The translations under genes and the position numbers were made by a program. A stretch of 56,262 nt of DNA from Bacteroidota bacterium. Lineage in GTDB: Bacteria > Bacteroidota > Bacteroidia > 2-12-FULL-35-15. Of the stretch, positions 8,345 through 17,596 are shown in pieces (position 1 is the first letter of the stretch; every line of letters begins with the position of its first letter). Location of the stretch: contig JAHEXZ010000027.1 in assembly GCA_023251835.1 (NCBI GenBank), forward strand, positions 1 through 56,262. The letters are read 5' to 3'. A model generated the notes under the pieces. It did no database searches and had not been told where the DNA came from. It saw nothing but the letters and a program-made list of their open reading frames with translations.

Positions 8345-10183
8345 ATGTCGGTAAGTGATAAAAAGGCCAGGAAAAAAGATTCCAAAGCCGCTGTAAAAAA
8401 AAACAATGCTATAGGTGATGCTGCTAAAGCATATCCATATATGTTGTGGGGCATTTTAGCGCTTGTTTTTGTTGTATTTATACCAGCCCTTACCAATGAC
8501 TTTGTCAATTGGGACGACCCTAAATATGTTCTGGATAATACCCTTATCAAAGACCTGTCTGTTAAGGGAATAAAAGCGATGTTTACCAGCTTTTATGGTG
8601 GTAACTATCATCCGTTAACAGCATTATCAAATGCCATAGAATTTAAGTTGTTTGGGCTAAATCCAAAGCCCTTCCATTTCTTTAATCTGTTAATACATAT
8701 TGTTAATGCTTTCCTGGTGTTCAGGTTGATGCGCTTGTTGTCTAAGGATATGAGGATAGCTTTGTTGGTTACCCTATTGTTTGGCATACATCCTATGCGT
8801 GTGGAATCTGTAGCATGGATATCGGAAAGAAAAGATGTTCTGTATACATTGTTCTACCTGCTTGCTACAATAAAGTATATTCAATATCAGCAGAAGGAGA
8901 AAGCTGTAATGAAAGAATATATAGTTATTTTTGTTCTGTTTCTTTGCTCCTTATTATCCAAATCGGCAGCCGTAGTATTTCCATTAACATTGCTATTGAT
9001 TGATTACTATATGGATAAAAAGTTAAGCATCTCTCTGTTCATTAAAAAAATTCCTTTTTTTATACTATCTCTTATTTTTGGTCTGGTTGCTTTACGCTCC
9101 CAGGGCGTGGATGGAGCCTTATCAGATTTAACTACTGTTTTTACCTATGCTGACAGGATATTCCTGGTATCCTATTCCTTAGTATTTTATATGATTAAGC
9201 TATTCCTGCCTTTTCACCTTTCTGCTTTTCATGCTTATCCTGATAAAACGGGTGGCCTGCTGCCCTGGTTTTATTATGCTGCACCAATTATATTGGGTTT
9301 CCTGACGCTTATAACGTTCAAGATGAAAAAGTTCAGAAAAGTGCTGGTTGTTGGCTTTCTGTTTTATCTGGCAAATATAATCTTAGTGATACAGTTAGTT
9401 CCAATAGGGCAGGCGCTTGTATCGGAGAGATATTCGTATATGCCATATATAGGCTTATTTTTTATACTTGCACACGTACTCATTTATTTATTTGATAATT
9501 ACAAAAACTATAAAGTGTATATGCAATATGCTGGTATTGCCTGTATATTAGTCTTTAGCGTAATTACTTTTGGCAGAAATAAAGTATGGAAAGATGGTAT
9601 TATACTGTGGAATGATGTTATAAAAAAGAATGCTAAAGTAGCTTTTGCATATTATAATCTGGGTAATGCTTATAAAAATAAACAGGATTTTCAGAGTGCA
9701 ATAAATGCCTATTCAGGGGCGGTGAGAGTGGATAGCGTATATCAGATGGCTTATTTTAACAGGGCTCATGCTTATGCGGATATACAGCAACATCAGCAAG
9801 CTATTGAGGACTATAGTAAAGTGGTACAACTTGCTCCTAAGCATCAGGAAGCATATTATAACCGTGCTGTATCCAGGGCCACTCTTAAACAATATGATGC
9901 AGCTATAGAAGATTATACCAGATCATTGGAGTTAAAGCCCAATGATGCAGCAACCTATTATAGCCGTGGCAATATGAAAGCCTTTAAAAGCTTTTTTGAA
10001 GAGGCGATACCGGATTATACAAAGGCCATAGAGCTTGATCCTAAATTATCGGATGCGTATAATAACCGTGGTAATTGTAAACTTAACCTGAAAAGAATGC
10101 AGGAGGCCTGTGAAGATTGGAGGATTTCATTGGGTATGGGAAATAAAAATTCAGTGGATATGATTAATAATTATTGTAAGTAG
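8345..10183 (+). CDS. TMTC-like polytopic membrane protein with C-terminal TPR repeats
   Basis: A 612-residue protein. Residues 1-30 are Lys-rich and cytosolic; about ten to twelve hydrophobic helices follow between 32 and 415; residues ~425-600 carry four to five TPR units (repeating YxxAIxDYxKxxxLxP pattern). The first loop after TM1 has VNWDDPKYV near 53-61, then HPLT and HPMRVESVAWISERKD further on. This matches the TMTC/DUF1736-type GT-C membrane glycosyltransferases, in which the acidic pair in the first external loop is catalytic and the donor is a lipid-linked sugar. Acceptor and sugar are unknown. The gene is followed 13 nt later by a cysteine desulfurase gene. Confidence 0.8.
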   Translation: MSVSDKKARKKDSKAAVKKNNAIGDAAKAYPYMLWGILALVFVVFIPALTNDFVNWDDPKYVLDNTLIKDLSVKGIKAMFTSFYGGNYHPLTALSNAIEFKLFGLNPKPFHFFNLLIHIVNAFLVFRLMRLLSKDMRIALLVTLLFGIHPMRVESVAWISERKDVLYTLFYLLATIKYIQYQQKEKAVMKEYIVIFVLFLCSLLSKSAAVVFPLTLLLIDYYMDKKLSISLFIKKIPFFILSLIFGLVALRSQGVDGALSDLTTVFTYADRIFLVSYSLVFYMIKLFLPFHLSAFHAYPDKTGGLLPWFYYAAPIILGFLTLITFKMKKFRKVLVVGFLFYLANIILVIQLVPIGQALVSERYSYMPYIGLFFILAHVLIYLFDNYKNYKVYMQYAGIACILVFSVITFGRNKVWKDGIILWNDVIKKNAKVAFAYYNLGNAYKNKQDFQSAINAYSGAVRVDSVYQMAYFNRAHAYADIQQHQQAIEDYSKVVQLAPKHQEAYYNRAVSRATLKQYDAAIEDYTRSLELKPNDAATYYSRGNMKAFKSFFEEAIPDYTKAIELDPKLSDAYNNRGNCKLNLKRMQEACEDWRISLGMGNKNSVDMINNYCK

Positions 10184-10196
10184 AATAAATAGAATA

Positions 10197-11342
10197 ATGA
10201 AGGTTTATCTTGATAATGCCGCTACAACACCTTTAGATAAGGAAGTGCTGGATGAAATGTTGCCCTATATGACTGAGTTTTTTGGCAACCCTTCGTCTAT
10301 TCATTCTTTTGGACGTAAAACCCGTGCGGCAATTGAAAATGCGCGGAAGTCGGTAGCACGTTTACTAAATGTATCACCTTCTGAAATATTCTTTACTTCC
10401 GGTGGTACAGAGGCCGATAATATGGCTATACGATGCAGCATACATGATTTAGGTCTTAAGTATGCTATTACAAGCAAAATTGAGCATCATGCTGTTTTAC
10501 ATACTTTGGAAAAACTGGCAGAAGAAGGTGTTATAAGGCTTAGTTTTGTTAATCTTACACCAGAAGGGCATATAGATATAGAGCATCTGGAGCAATTATT
10601 AAAGAACAATGATCGTAGTTTTGTATCTCTGATGCATGCCAATAATGAAATTGGAAACTTGTTGCCTATAAAAGAAGTTGGAGAAATATGTGTCCGCTAT
10701 AATGCTATCTTCCATTCAGATACAGTACAAACCCTGGGGCACTATGCGATAGATTTGCAAAAAATAAATATTCAGTTTATAACCTGTGCAGCACATAAGT
10801 TTCATGGCCCCAAAGGTGTTGGCTTTTTATATGTTAACAGCAAAATAAAGATTAATCCATTAATATATGGAGGTAGCCAGGAGCGCAATATACGCGGTGG
10901 TACTGAAAACCTTTATGGCATTATTGGCCTCGCTAAAGCCCTGGAAATTGCATTGCGCGATGTAGAAAAGCATCAGCAGCATATCAAAGAACTTAAAAAT
11001 TATATGGTGGAACAATTAAAAGAGCATATACCATCAGTAGAGTTTAATGGTTCCTGCCTGAATAATTGCCTGTATACTGTGTTGAATGTACGTTTTCCAC
11101 ATACTGACAATGCCGAAATGTTATTGTTTAACCTGGATATAGCAGGTGTTGCCGCTTCCGGGGGCAGTGCCTGCAGTTCAGGCAGTGATATCGGCTCTCA
11201 TGTATTACGTGGTATCGGAACTGATATTACCCGCCCTTCCGTACGTTTTTCATTCAGTAAGTACAATACAAAAGAGGAAATTGATTATACAGTAAACAAA
11301 CTGAAAGAGTTGTTTGCTGTTGGAGCGCGTGCGGAGAGGTAA
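10197..11342 (+). CDS. Cysteine desulfurase (IscS/NifS family)
   Basis: A 381-residue pyridoxal-phosphate enzyme that takes sulfur from cysteine as a protein-bound persulfide, leaving alanine, for Fe-S clusters and tRNA thiolation. The PLP lysine is Lys201 in AAHKFHGPKG; TSGGTEADNMA at 67-77 and the GGSQERNIRGGTEN segment at 225-238 are class marks; the catalytic loop is SGGSACSSGS with Cys326. The length and loop are group I (IscS-like). No iscU or iscA is next to it in this window, so it may serve a tRNA or general sulfur pool. Starts 13 nt after the TMTC-like gene. Confidence 0.93.
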   Translation: MKVYLDNAATTPLDKEVLDEMLPYMTEFFGNPSSIHSFGRKTRAAIENARKSVARLLNVSPSEIFFTSGGTEADNMAIRCSIHDLGLKYAITSKIEHHAVLHTLEKLAEEGVIRLSFVNLTPEGHIDIEHLEQLLKNNDRSFVSLMHANNEIGNLLPIKEVGEICVRYNAIFHSDTVQTLGHYAIDLQKINIQFITCAAHKFHGPKGVGFLYVNSKIKINPLIYGGSQERNIRGGTENLYGIIGLAKALEIALRDVEKHQQHIKELKNYMVEQLKEHIPSVEFNGSCLNNCLYTVLNVRFPHTDNAEMLLFNLDIAGVAASGGSACSSGSDIGSHVLRGIGTDITRPSVRFSFSKYNTKEEIDYTVNKLKELFAVGARAER

Positions 11343-11361
11343 TACAGTTCATAAACCTGAT

Positions 11362-12126
11362 ATGTACTCTAAAAAGATTCTCATTCCTGTTCCCTCTTAT
11401 GGTTTTGACCCCACAGAAGCTGCTATTCCCTGGAAATTGCTTTCGGAAAAGAACATACAAATTCAATTTGCAACGCCTGATGGAAGAAAGGCTGCGGCAG
11501 ACTATATAATGCTTACCGGGCAGAGATTGGGTATTTGGAAATCAATTTTGCAAACCCGGCAGGATGCAGTGGATGCCTATTCTAAAATGGAACAAAGTAA
11601 AGCTTTTTGCAATCCTTTGAGTTATGCTGAAGTAAAATATCTCGATTTTGATGCTCTTCTATTGCCTGGCGGGCACGATAAGGGTGTAAAAGAATACTTA
11701 GAATCAACTGTTTTACAACAGCTTGTAGTTGATTTTTTTAAGGCCAATAAGCCGGTTGCTGCTATTTGTCATGGTGTGGTACTGGCTGCACGCAGTATTG
11801 ACCCTGTAACACGTAAATCTGTTCTTTACAATTATAAAACAACAGCCTTGCTTCATTCACAGGAGTTAATGGCATATAACATGACTCGTTTATGGTTGAA
11901 GGATTATTACCTTACTTATCCTGATATTACTGTAGAAGAAGAAGTTACAGCAGCATTAGCCGATAAAGCCAATTTTATTAAGGGTACTGCCCCTTTGTTC
12001 AGGGATGATTTACAGCATTTACAAAGAGGCTTTATTGTTAGAGATAGAAACTATTTATCCGCCCGCTGGCCGGGAGATGCTTATAATTTTGCTCTTGAAT
12101 TTTTTAGAATGTTGGAGGAAGGATAA
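11362..12126 (+). CDS. DJ-1/PfpI family protein (class I glutamine amidotransferase-like)
   Basis: The protein is about 254 residues when started at the ATG at 11362, which opens with MYSKKILIPVPSYGFDP, the usual first strand of the fold. An in-frame ATG at 11314 would overlap the preceding gene and add 16 unlike residues, so it was not chosen. The nucleophile elbow is AAICHGV with the Cys at residue 136 of this start; LLLPGGHDKGV before it holds the conserved Gly-rich strand. Relatives are chaperones/glyoxalases (Hsp31-like) or proteases-like amidases; the actual reaction is unknown. It is probably co-transcribed with the desulfurase gene 19 nt upstream. Confidence 0.85.
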   Translation: MYSKKILIPVPSYGFDPTEAAIPWKLLSEKNIQIQFATPDGRKAAADYIMLTGQRLGIWKSILQTRQDAVDAYSKMEQSKAFCNPLSYAEVKYLDFDALLLPGGHDKGVKEYLESTVLQQLVVDFFKANKPVAAICHGVVLAARSIDPVTRKSVLYNYKTTALLHSQELMAYNMTRLWLKDYYLTYPDITVEEEVTAALADKANFIKGTAPLFRDDLQHLQRGFIVRDRNYLSARWPGDAYNFALEFFRMLEEG

Positions 12127-12257
12127 TTCAATCAAATGCTATTTTGCTTCATGGATATAATGATATAAGAGTTTGAACACAAGAAGCTTGCGTTAAAGGC
12201 TGGAACAAAAAAACTGCCGGGTTTAATCAAACACTTCTGACAGTTTAATTGTATTGA

Positions 12258-13586
12258 TTATTTGACTATTTCAATATTCTTTATAGCAGCATAAGCTGGC
12301 TGAATAATCCATTTTCCTTCTTTATCAATTACACCCCACTTATCGCCCATTTTTACTGCTGCATAACCATTTTCAAATTTTTCTGTTCCTTCAAATTGAG
12401 GTTCAATAACCCATTGACCTTTATTATTAAAGTATCCACTTTTTCCATTTCTTGTTCCTTCAGCCAGACCATTTGAAAAATCTCCCCATGATTTTGTATC
12501 GGTTATATGCATAATCCCGCCTGTTTTATTAACATAAGCCCATTCTCCTCCAATCTTAACGCGGGCCATCCCGCTTTCAGGATCAAAATTTTTCGCGGTT
12601 GAAAACTTAGGTTCGATTACCCACTCTCCATTTGAATTAATATAACCGAACTTATTTTCAGAATTTGAATCATCTTTATCCTCGGGCATTTTCGCCCATG
12701 CTAATCCTGAATGAAAATAGCCCACACTTCCAAATTGCGCTTGTATAGCAACTTTGCCATCTTTATTTATAAACCCCACCTTTTTGTCGGCAGTTCTAAA
12801 GGAAGCAAGTTCTTCGGAAAATGGGTTAATATCAATAACACCTGTAAGGTCAACCTTAAATTCTTTTCCTTCTGTGTTAAGGACTATATATTCTCCCTTT
12901 AATTTTGCAATTGAATAACCATGATTAAATTCAGATACATAGTCGTATTTTAATGGAATAGCAACTTTGCCATTGGAGTTTAAATAACCGCATTTTTCCC
13001 CCTGTTTAACAGGAAATAATCCATCATTTTCAGGGGATTCAAAACCTAAGTTATTTAGTAATTTAAAACCGGTGATTTCAGTTTCTATTTTCTCTCCTTT
13101 TAAATTTATAAAGTAATAGCTTTTAGTATCTACATCAAATACCGGGGCAGCCCCTTGGTTTGAAAATGGATAACATTTCTTATAATGGGGTTGAATTATC
13201 ATGGCGCCTTTAATGTTAACATAACCCCAGACATCACTGTCGATTCGTTTCACACGCATTACTAACGTTTGTTCTGTTGTTCGGACAGTTGGAATAGGCT
13301 GAGAAGTTGTTTTTTGGGGTTTTGGTTCAGGTGCTTTATTGTATAATTCTTTTTCGCCATTTTGATAATTGATGGCCATTACTTCAGCAATTTTGATGTT
13401 GTAAGTAGGGCCATTGGGATTAGAAAATTTTTTGTAGAAGATATCAACATCTGTAATTTCAACTACTTTGACATCAATGACCGAATAATCGGTTTTAATT
13501 ATTTTATCCTGAGCCATTACTGTTTGCAAAAGAGCAAAACAGAAAATTATACTAATAAAATTTTTTTTATTGAATATTGTTTTCAT
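12258..13586 (-). CDS. Exported WG-repeat protein
   Basis: A 442-residue protein with a Sec signal peptide (cleavage after VMAQ near 25). Residues ~26-85 are a short module with DKIIKTDYSVIDVKV...YKKFSNPNGPTYN...NGEKELY, nearly the same as in the next upstream gene. After a Pro/Thr linker, residues ~110-440 are WG repeats of the form WGYVN.KG..II.P.Y, about eight in number. WG repeats form a beta-rich structure of unclear function, often outside the cytoplasm. It is the last gene of a long minus-strand series of envelope genes. Confidence 0.9.
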   Translation of the reverse strand: MKTIFNKKNFISIIFCFALLQTVMAQDKIIKTDYSVIDVKVVEITDVDIFYKKFSNPNGPTYNIKIAEVMAINYQNGEKELYNKAPEPKPQKTTSQPIPTVRTTEQTLVMRVKRIDSDVWGYVNIKGAMIIQPHYKKCYPFSNQGAAPVFDVDTKSYYFINLKGEKIETEITGFKLLNNLGFESPENDGLFPVKQGEKCGYLNSNGKVAIPLKYDYVSEFNHGYSIAKLKGEYIVLNTEGKEFKVDLTGVIDINPFSEELASFRTADKKVGFINKDGKVAIQAQFGSVGYFHSGLAWAKMPEDKDDSNSENKFGYINSNGEWVIEPKFSTAKNFDPESGMARVKIGGEWAYVNKTGGIMHITDTKSWGDFSNGLAEGTRNGKSGYFNNKGQWVIEPQFEGTEKFENGYAAVKMGDKWGVIDKEGKWIIQPAYAAIKNIEIVK

Positions 13587-13635
13587 TATATAATTTTTGT
13601 TTAAAAGGCCAGATGGTTTTCAGATCAACTGGCTC

Positions 13636-13654
13636 AAACAGCCACCGGCTGTTT
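13636..13654 (-). terminator. GC-rich hairpin between two exported-protein genes
   Basis: Perfect 8-bp inverted repeat AAACAGCC / GGCTGTTT with a 3-nt loop, 70 nt past the end of the 13724-14782 gene on the minus strand. It could end that transcript; no strong T-run follows. Confidence 0.35.
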
Positions 13655-13723
13655 GCCCTGCCATATTTATTTCGGGTTGGTATACTAATGTATATGGTTA
13701 TTTCATAAATAATTATTTAGGAT

Positions 13724-14782
13724 TTAGCGGTTCAGAATATGTGGAGTTACAGAGTATCCGCCCATTCCAGTAACAACATCTCCAAGCCTAACTCCAATGT
13801 CCAAACTTCCACAACCAATGAACCAACTAACTCCAACAACAGCAGAGGGAGTAACTTTGGTTTGGCTTGATCCAAAAGTGTTTACACTTATTTCAGCACC
13901 AATGTTGGGACTCATATGAAGTTTTTTTATTGGAAAATGTACCCTGCTAAGTAGTCCAAAGTTTGACCAGACTGTAGGCTCATTTTCAATATTAAGATTT
14001 TCTGTTGCGCCTCCCGAAATACTGGCGGCCAGGTCCCATCTGTTTTTAAGCAGGAAAAAACCTATTCTAAGGTTAATAGTGGCACCAGCATTGTTTTTTG
14101 TTCCTCCAATCTGACCTCCAATGTATGCAAACCAAGGACGATAAATAGTTTTAGGCGTTTGTGTAACAAGCTGGGTTGCATTTAAGTCCCATTCGTCAAG
14201 CAATTGGGCATTTTCTATTTCATAATTATAATTCCACAACTCTCTTTTAGATTCATTTTTAACCATGACCAGCGCTTTACCTTTGGCTTTAGTTATTTTT
14301 GCCAGAATTACTTTTTTCTCACTTGAAGATAAAGTGTTATATTTTTCTGTTGCAGTTAAATACAAACTACCATTTTCTCTCAATTCGGAACTGCTAAAAT
14401 AGGTTTTGTTCTCACTCAACAATTTATTTAAAATCAGCGCATTCTCCTTAGGATTGATTTCAACAGGAATGTCGGTATACATTTCTTTTTCACCATTTTC
14501 GTATACAATCATTTTCAACTCTGTTTTTTTAACATTGTAAGTAGGGCCATCCAGATTGCTGAATTTTTTGTATTTGATTACATCATCTGTTACATCAGTA
14601 ACTTTTACATCAATAATGGTATTGTCGGTTTTATATATTTTATCCTGTGCAAAAGAAAAACAAGGAAGTAACAAAATCACAGCAAACATTATTTTTTTCA
14701 CCTTCACTAGTATTAATCCAGAAGTGTTCAACTTCCAAACACTGGAATGCCTCCACAATACTATGCTCAGTTGTTGTTTCAT
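13724..14782 (-). CDS. Exported protein: shared N-terminal module plus C-terminal beta-barrel-like domain
   Basis: A 352-residue reading frame. The N-terminal module (DKIYKTDNTIIDVKV...KYKKFSN.DGPTYNV...NGEKEMY, about residues 46-105) is nearly identical in pattern to that of the WG-repeat gene downstream. The C-terminal half from about 215 has alternating hydrophobic strands and Gly/aromatic residues typical of a small outer-membrane barrel. The start is uncertain: the ATG at 14782 overlaps the upstream stop as ATGA, but the signal peptide (KKIMFAVILLLPCFSFAQ) begins near residue 29, so a GTG or ATG around 14689-14707 would give a standard signal sequence. No family name is recognised. Confidence 0.75.
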   Translation of the reverse strand: MKQQLSIVLWRHSSVWKLNTSGLILVKVKKIMFAVILLLPCFSFAQDKIYKTDNTIIDVKVTDVTDDVIKYKKFSNLDGPTYNVKKTELKMIVYENGEKEMYTDIPVEINPKENALILNKLLSENKTYFSSSELRENGSLYLTATEKYNTLSSSEKKVILAKITKAKGKALVMVKNESKRELWNYNYEIENAQLLDEWDLNATQLVTQTPKTIYRPWFAYIGGQIGGTKNNAGATINLRIGFFLLKNRWDLAASISGGATENLNIENEPTVWSNFGLLSRVHFPIKKLHMSPNIGAEISVNTFGSSQTKVTPSAVVGVSWFIGCGSLDIGVRLGDVVTGMGGYSVTPHILNR

Positions 14783-16233
14783 TTTCCTCTTCCAAAATAA
14801 AAACTAGTGCCTAGCGATACATTAAGCACAAGTGGTTCAGTTGCTGAAGTATTCTTAAGCACGTCAATAAAAATATCCAAACTAGATCTTTTACTTTTAC
14901 CAACAAAACTGAGCCCTCCCGATAATTTTAAATTATAAGTAGTAGTTCCGCCATTTTCAAAATTGAATTGAATTCCAACGCCAGCCAAAATCTTTTTCAT
15001 TCTTTCATAAGTGGTGACACCTATATGAAAATAGGTATTGTTAAATGTATTGTCGGCATTTTTATTTTGCAACATTCCAAAATCAATTGATCCGCTTCCT
15101 GCATTGGCAATGTAAAACCCATACCTAAGGTTAATGTTTGTTAAATGTGGTGAAACCATTCCACCTATATGGGCCACAGTCTGCACCCGTTTGTTTTCCG
15201 GAACATAATTTTGAGTTATTTGTGAAGCATTATTTTTTTGAAAAGAAGCTGCCTTTAACTTCAGTTCATATAATTGCTGTTCCATTAATTGTTTTTTTTC
15301 TTTGTCTTCTGCACTGTTACTTAACAGTGCTATTGCTTTTGTAAGTGCTTGCGATGATTTTTGAAAAGCTCCCGCTTTTTCCAAAGAAATACTATATCCT
15401 ACATAAGGCAGGTATTCATTGGGATATAACGTAGTAATTTCCTGAAACAAAGCAATAGATTGAAAATATAAATTCTGAGAAGCCAGTTGATTGGCATGCC
15501 TAAAATTTGCAATAAGCTCATCACGATTAGTTTTTGTTGAGCCAGATAATTTTTTTTTAAATTTTTCCAACAGTGTTGTGGCTTTTGATGAAATCCAGCC
15601 GGGAGCTTTATTTTGCATGGAGGGACTCCAGAATTCACTGGCAAGATCATTGTTTCCCATTAAGGCAAATACCTGGGAGGTATAATAATTTACATCAACA
15701 GAATTAAAACCATTATTTCTTATACGATCCAGATAGATGAATGAAGCATCGTAAAAACCGCCCAAAGCAAGAGCATAGGCATATTCCATAATTAATTCCG
15801 GATCAGTTGAATTTTTTGCTAATCCAGAATAAGCCGCAACTGCTTCATTGATATTTTCAGTCAGAATAAAATTTCTTGCTTTTTCAATTGGAGAATTATT
15901 AACGCGAGCTGAATTAACATTATTTTCATTAGCAACCGAAGTATTAACATCGTACCATTTCTGTTTGTAAAAATATTTTATTACTTGTGTCATGTCAATT
16001 GTACCTTTAGTATCAGCGCCATGTCTTAGAATTTGATAAGATATATTATTATTGTTGATTTTTCTAATTTTGCATTTGATTATTTCTCCGTTTACAGTGC
16101 TGATAATATCTGTATTCCCTTTTTCCTGAGCAAGAGAAATGAAAGGAAAAAGAACAATTACAAACAAATAAACATGGAAACATTTAGACAACCGGGCAAA
16201 TGTTGTTTGTTTATGTGTTACCTGATTTGACAT
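14779..16233 (-). CDS. Exported TPR-like protein with C-terminal barrel-like domain
   Basis: The frame is open from 16323, but the ATG at 16233 gives MSNQVTHKQTTF, then a hydrophobic segment ending in FPFISLAQ, a normal signal peptide, so that start is preferred (484 residues). After cleavage there is a ~55-residue module (NGEIIKC.I..I....ISYQ) that resembles, more distantly, the module of the two downstream genes. The middle is helical with TPR-like units (tetratrico pattern around AVAAYSGLAKNSTDPELIMEYAYAL and a second set later). The last ~130 residues read as a beta-barrel ending in LGTSFYFG, with Phe close to the C-terminus. Outer-membrane location is inferred. Confidence 0.75.
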   Translation of the reverse strand: MSNQVTHKQTTFARLSKCFHVYLFVIVLFPFISLAQEKGNTDIISTVNGEIIKCKIRKINNNNISYQILRHGADTKGTIDMTQVIKYFYKQKWYDVNTSVANENNVNSARVNNSPIEKARNFILTENINEAVAAYSGLAKNSTDPELIMEYAYALALGGFYDASFIYLDRIRNNGFNSVDVNYYTSQVFALMGNNDLASEFWSPSMQNKAPGWISSKATTLLEKFKKKLSGSTKTNRDELIANFRHANQLASQNLYFQSIALFQEITTLYPNEYLPYVGYSISLEKAGAFQKSSQALTKAIALLSNSAEDKEKKQLMEQQLYELKLKAASFQKNNASQITQNYVPENKRVQTVAHIGGMVSPHLTNINLRYGFYIANAGSGSIDFGMLQNKNADNTFNNTYFHIGVTTYERMKKILAGVGIQFNFENGGTTTYNLKLSGGLSFVGKSKRSSLDIFIDVLKNTSATEPLVLNVSLGTSFYFGRGK

Positions 16234-16414
16234 ATTATTCTTTGTTAAAAAAATCAAATTTGCTCTGTTGATACTAAATTTTGAGTAATGTTTGAAGTAA
16301 TAGTTTTCTTTGAGATTTTGCATCTTTGTTGCTTAATCATTTTGCTACAAAGGCCTAAAGACAAAAAGATTACCGAGTGTTTTTAAAATTATTTTATATC
16401 TACTTAATTCAAAG

Positions 16415-17596
16415 TTATTGTCCGTTGTTAGTGAGTATCCAGGCACTTGGATACAATTGATCCAGGTTTGGAAGCTCTTTCATAGCAGCTTCTTTGGTTG
16501 CAAAACTTTTATAACTTACCCTCCAAGTGCCTGCTCCGCTTTTTCCAACTACTTTAGCATTTGAAAAACCTTTATTTTTCATTGAGCTCACTTCAGCATT
16601 TGCTTCCTGCACTGTTTTGAATGAACCAATGATGATGTAATAGTTGTTGGCGGAGACTGTAGTTGAATTTGTAGAAGGTGGAGAAATTGAGCCAGTTGTT
16701 GACACTTGTGAACCATTGGATGTAGCTTGTACTTCCTGTATTTTTGATGTTATTGTACTCTCAAGTCCTACTATTCTGATTAAAAGGTTTTCATTGGAAT
16801 TAAAGACGATGAGTCCTTCATTAAAAAATTTTAAAATACCACCGAATTGATTGGTGATAGTTAATGCTTTTGAATTTTTTAATGAATAAATGGAATTATC
16901 AGCAGAAAAATATATCCGATTTCGGATATTGTCTACGGCTATTGATTTTATTTCTGTATTCTTAGGCAAAGAGACCAATGCTTTCAACTTTTTGTTTTTC
17001 AAATTAAAACTAAATAATACATTTTGACAGGCAAACAGAATAGAATCTTGCATTTCAACAACTGAAACTATAGGAGAAGGCATATCAAACAATTTTGCAT
17101 ATTTTGCTCCTTTAGCTACAACATATAGTGAGTGTTTTTGTGACTTTTTGTTACGGTCATAGACATACATTACGGATTCTCCTGTACTAATTCCCATTTC
17201 ATCATTTGGTAACTTAAATAGTTTAGTTAAATTCCCTAATGTGTCCATTCCGCTAAGCTCATTATTTTGAACAGCCATTAACAATTTATCAGGAGTAAAT
17301 GCAAAAGAATGAATATTTCCTTTTAGCTTTTCCCCAACAGGTTTAATCCCCCCCCATCCTAATACATAAAATTGATTGGCTGTTGAAAGTAAAATATATC
17401 TACTCGGGGTAATTTCTAGTGTGTTAATAAACTTATCATTCAGCTTGACACTATCTACTAGTTTTTTGCTTAATAAAATTTCAAACCGCAGGGAATCGTT
17501 ATTATTTGGCAAGCTATATATACGAAATGCCGCCAATAAATAAAAAATGCTTACAGTTATTTTATTAAAATATGTATTCTTTTTGTTACTGTTCAT
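16415..17596 (-). CDS. SPOR-domain protein with propeller-like middle region
   Basis: A 393-residue protein. The N-terminus has a hydrophobic segment (VSIFYLLAAFRIYSLP) that may be a signal peptide. Residues ~50-280 contain repeating short beta motifs ending in phrases such as NRIYFSADNSIYSL, suggesting a beta-propeller. A Ser/Thr-rich linker near 290-312 leads to a SPOR domain in the last ~75 residues (YYIIIGSFKTVQEANAE, then RVSYKSFATKEAA). SPOR domains bind denuded peptidoglycan glycan strands, often at division sites. The start codon overlaps the end of the upstream lipoprotein gene by 11 nt, so the two are linked. Confidence 0.82.
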   Translation of the reverse strand: MNSNKKNTYFNKITVSIFYLLAAFRIYSLPNNNDSLRFEILLSKKLVDSVKLNDKFINTLEITPSRYILLSTANQFYVLGWGGIKPVGEKLKGNIHSFAFTPDKLLMAVQNNELSGMDTLGNLTKLFKLPNDEMGISTGESVMYVYDRNKKSQKHSLYVVAKGAKYAKLFDMPSPIVSVVEMQDSILFACQNVLFSFNLKNKKLKALVSLPKNTEIKSIAVDNIRNRIYFSADNSIYSLKNSKALTITNQFGGILKFFNEGLIVFNSNENLLIRIVGLESTITSKIQEVQATSNGSQVSTTGSISPPSTNSTTVSANNYYIIIGSFKTVQEANAEVSSMKNKGFSNAKVVGKSGAGTWRVSYKSFATKEAAMKELPNLDQLYPSAWILTNNGQ

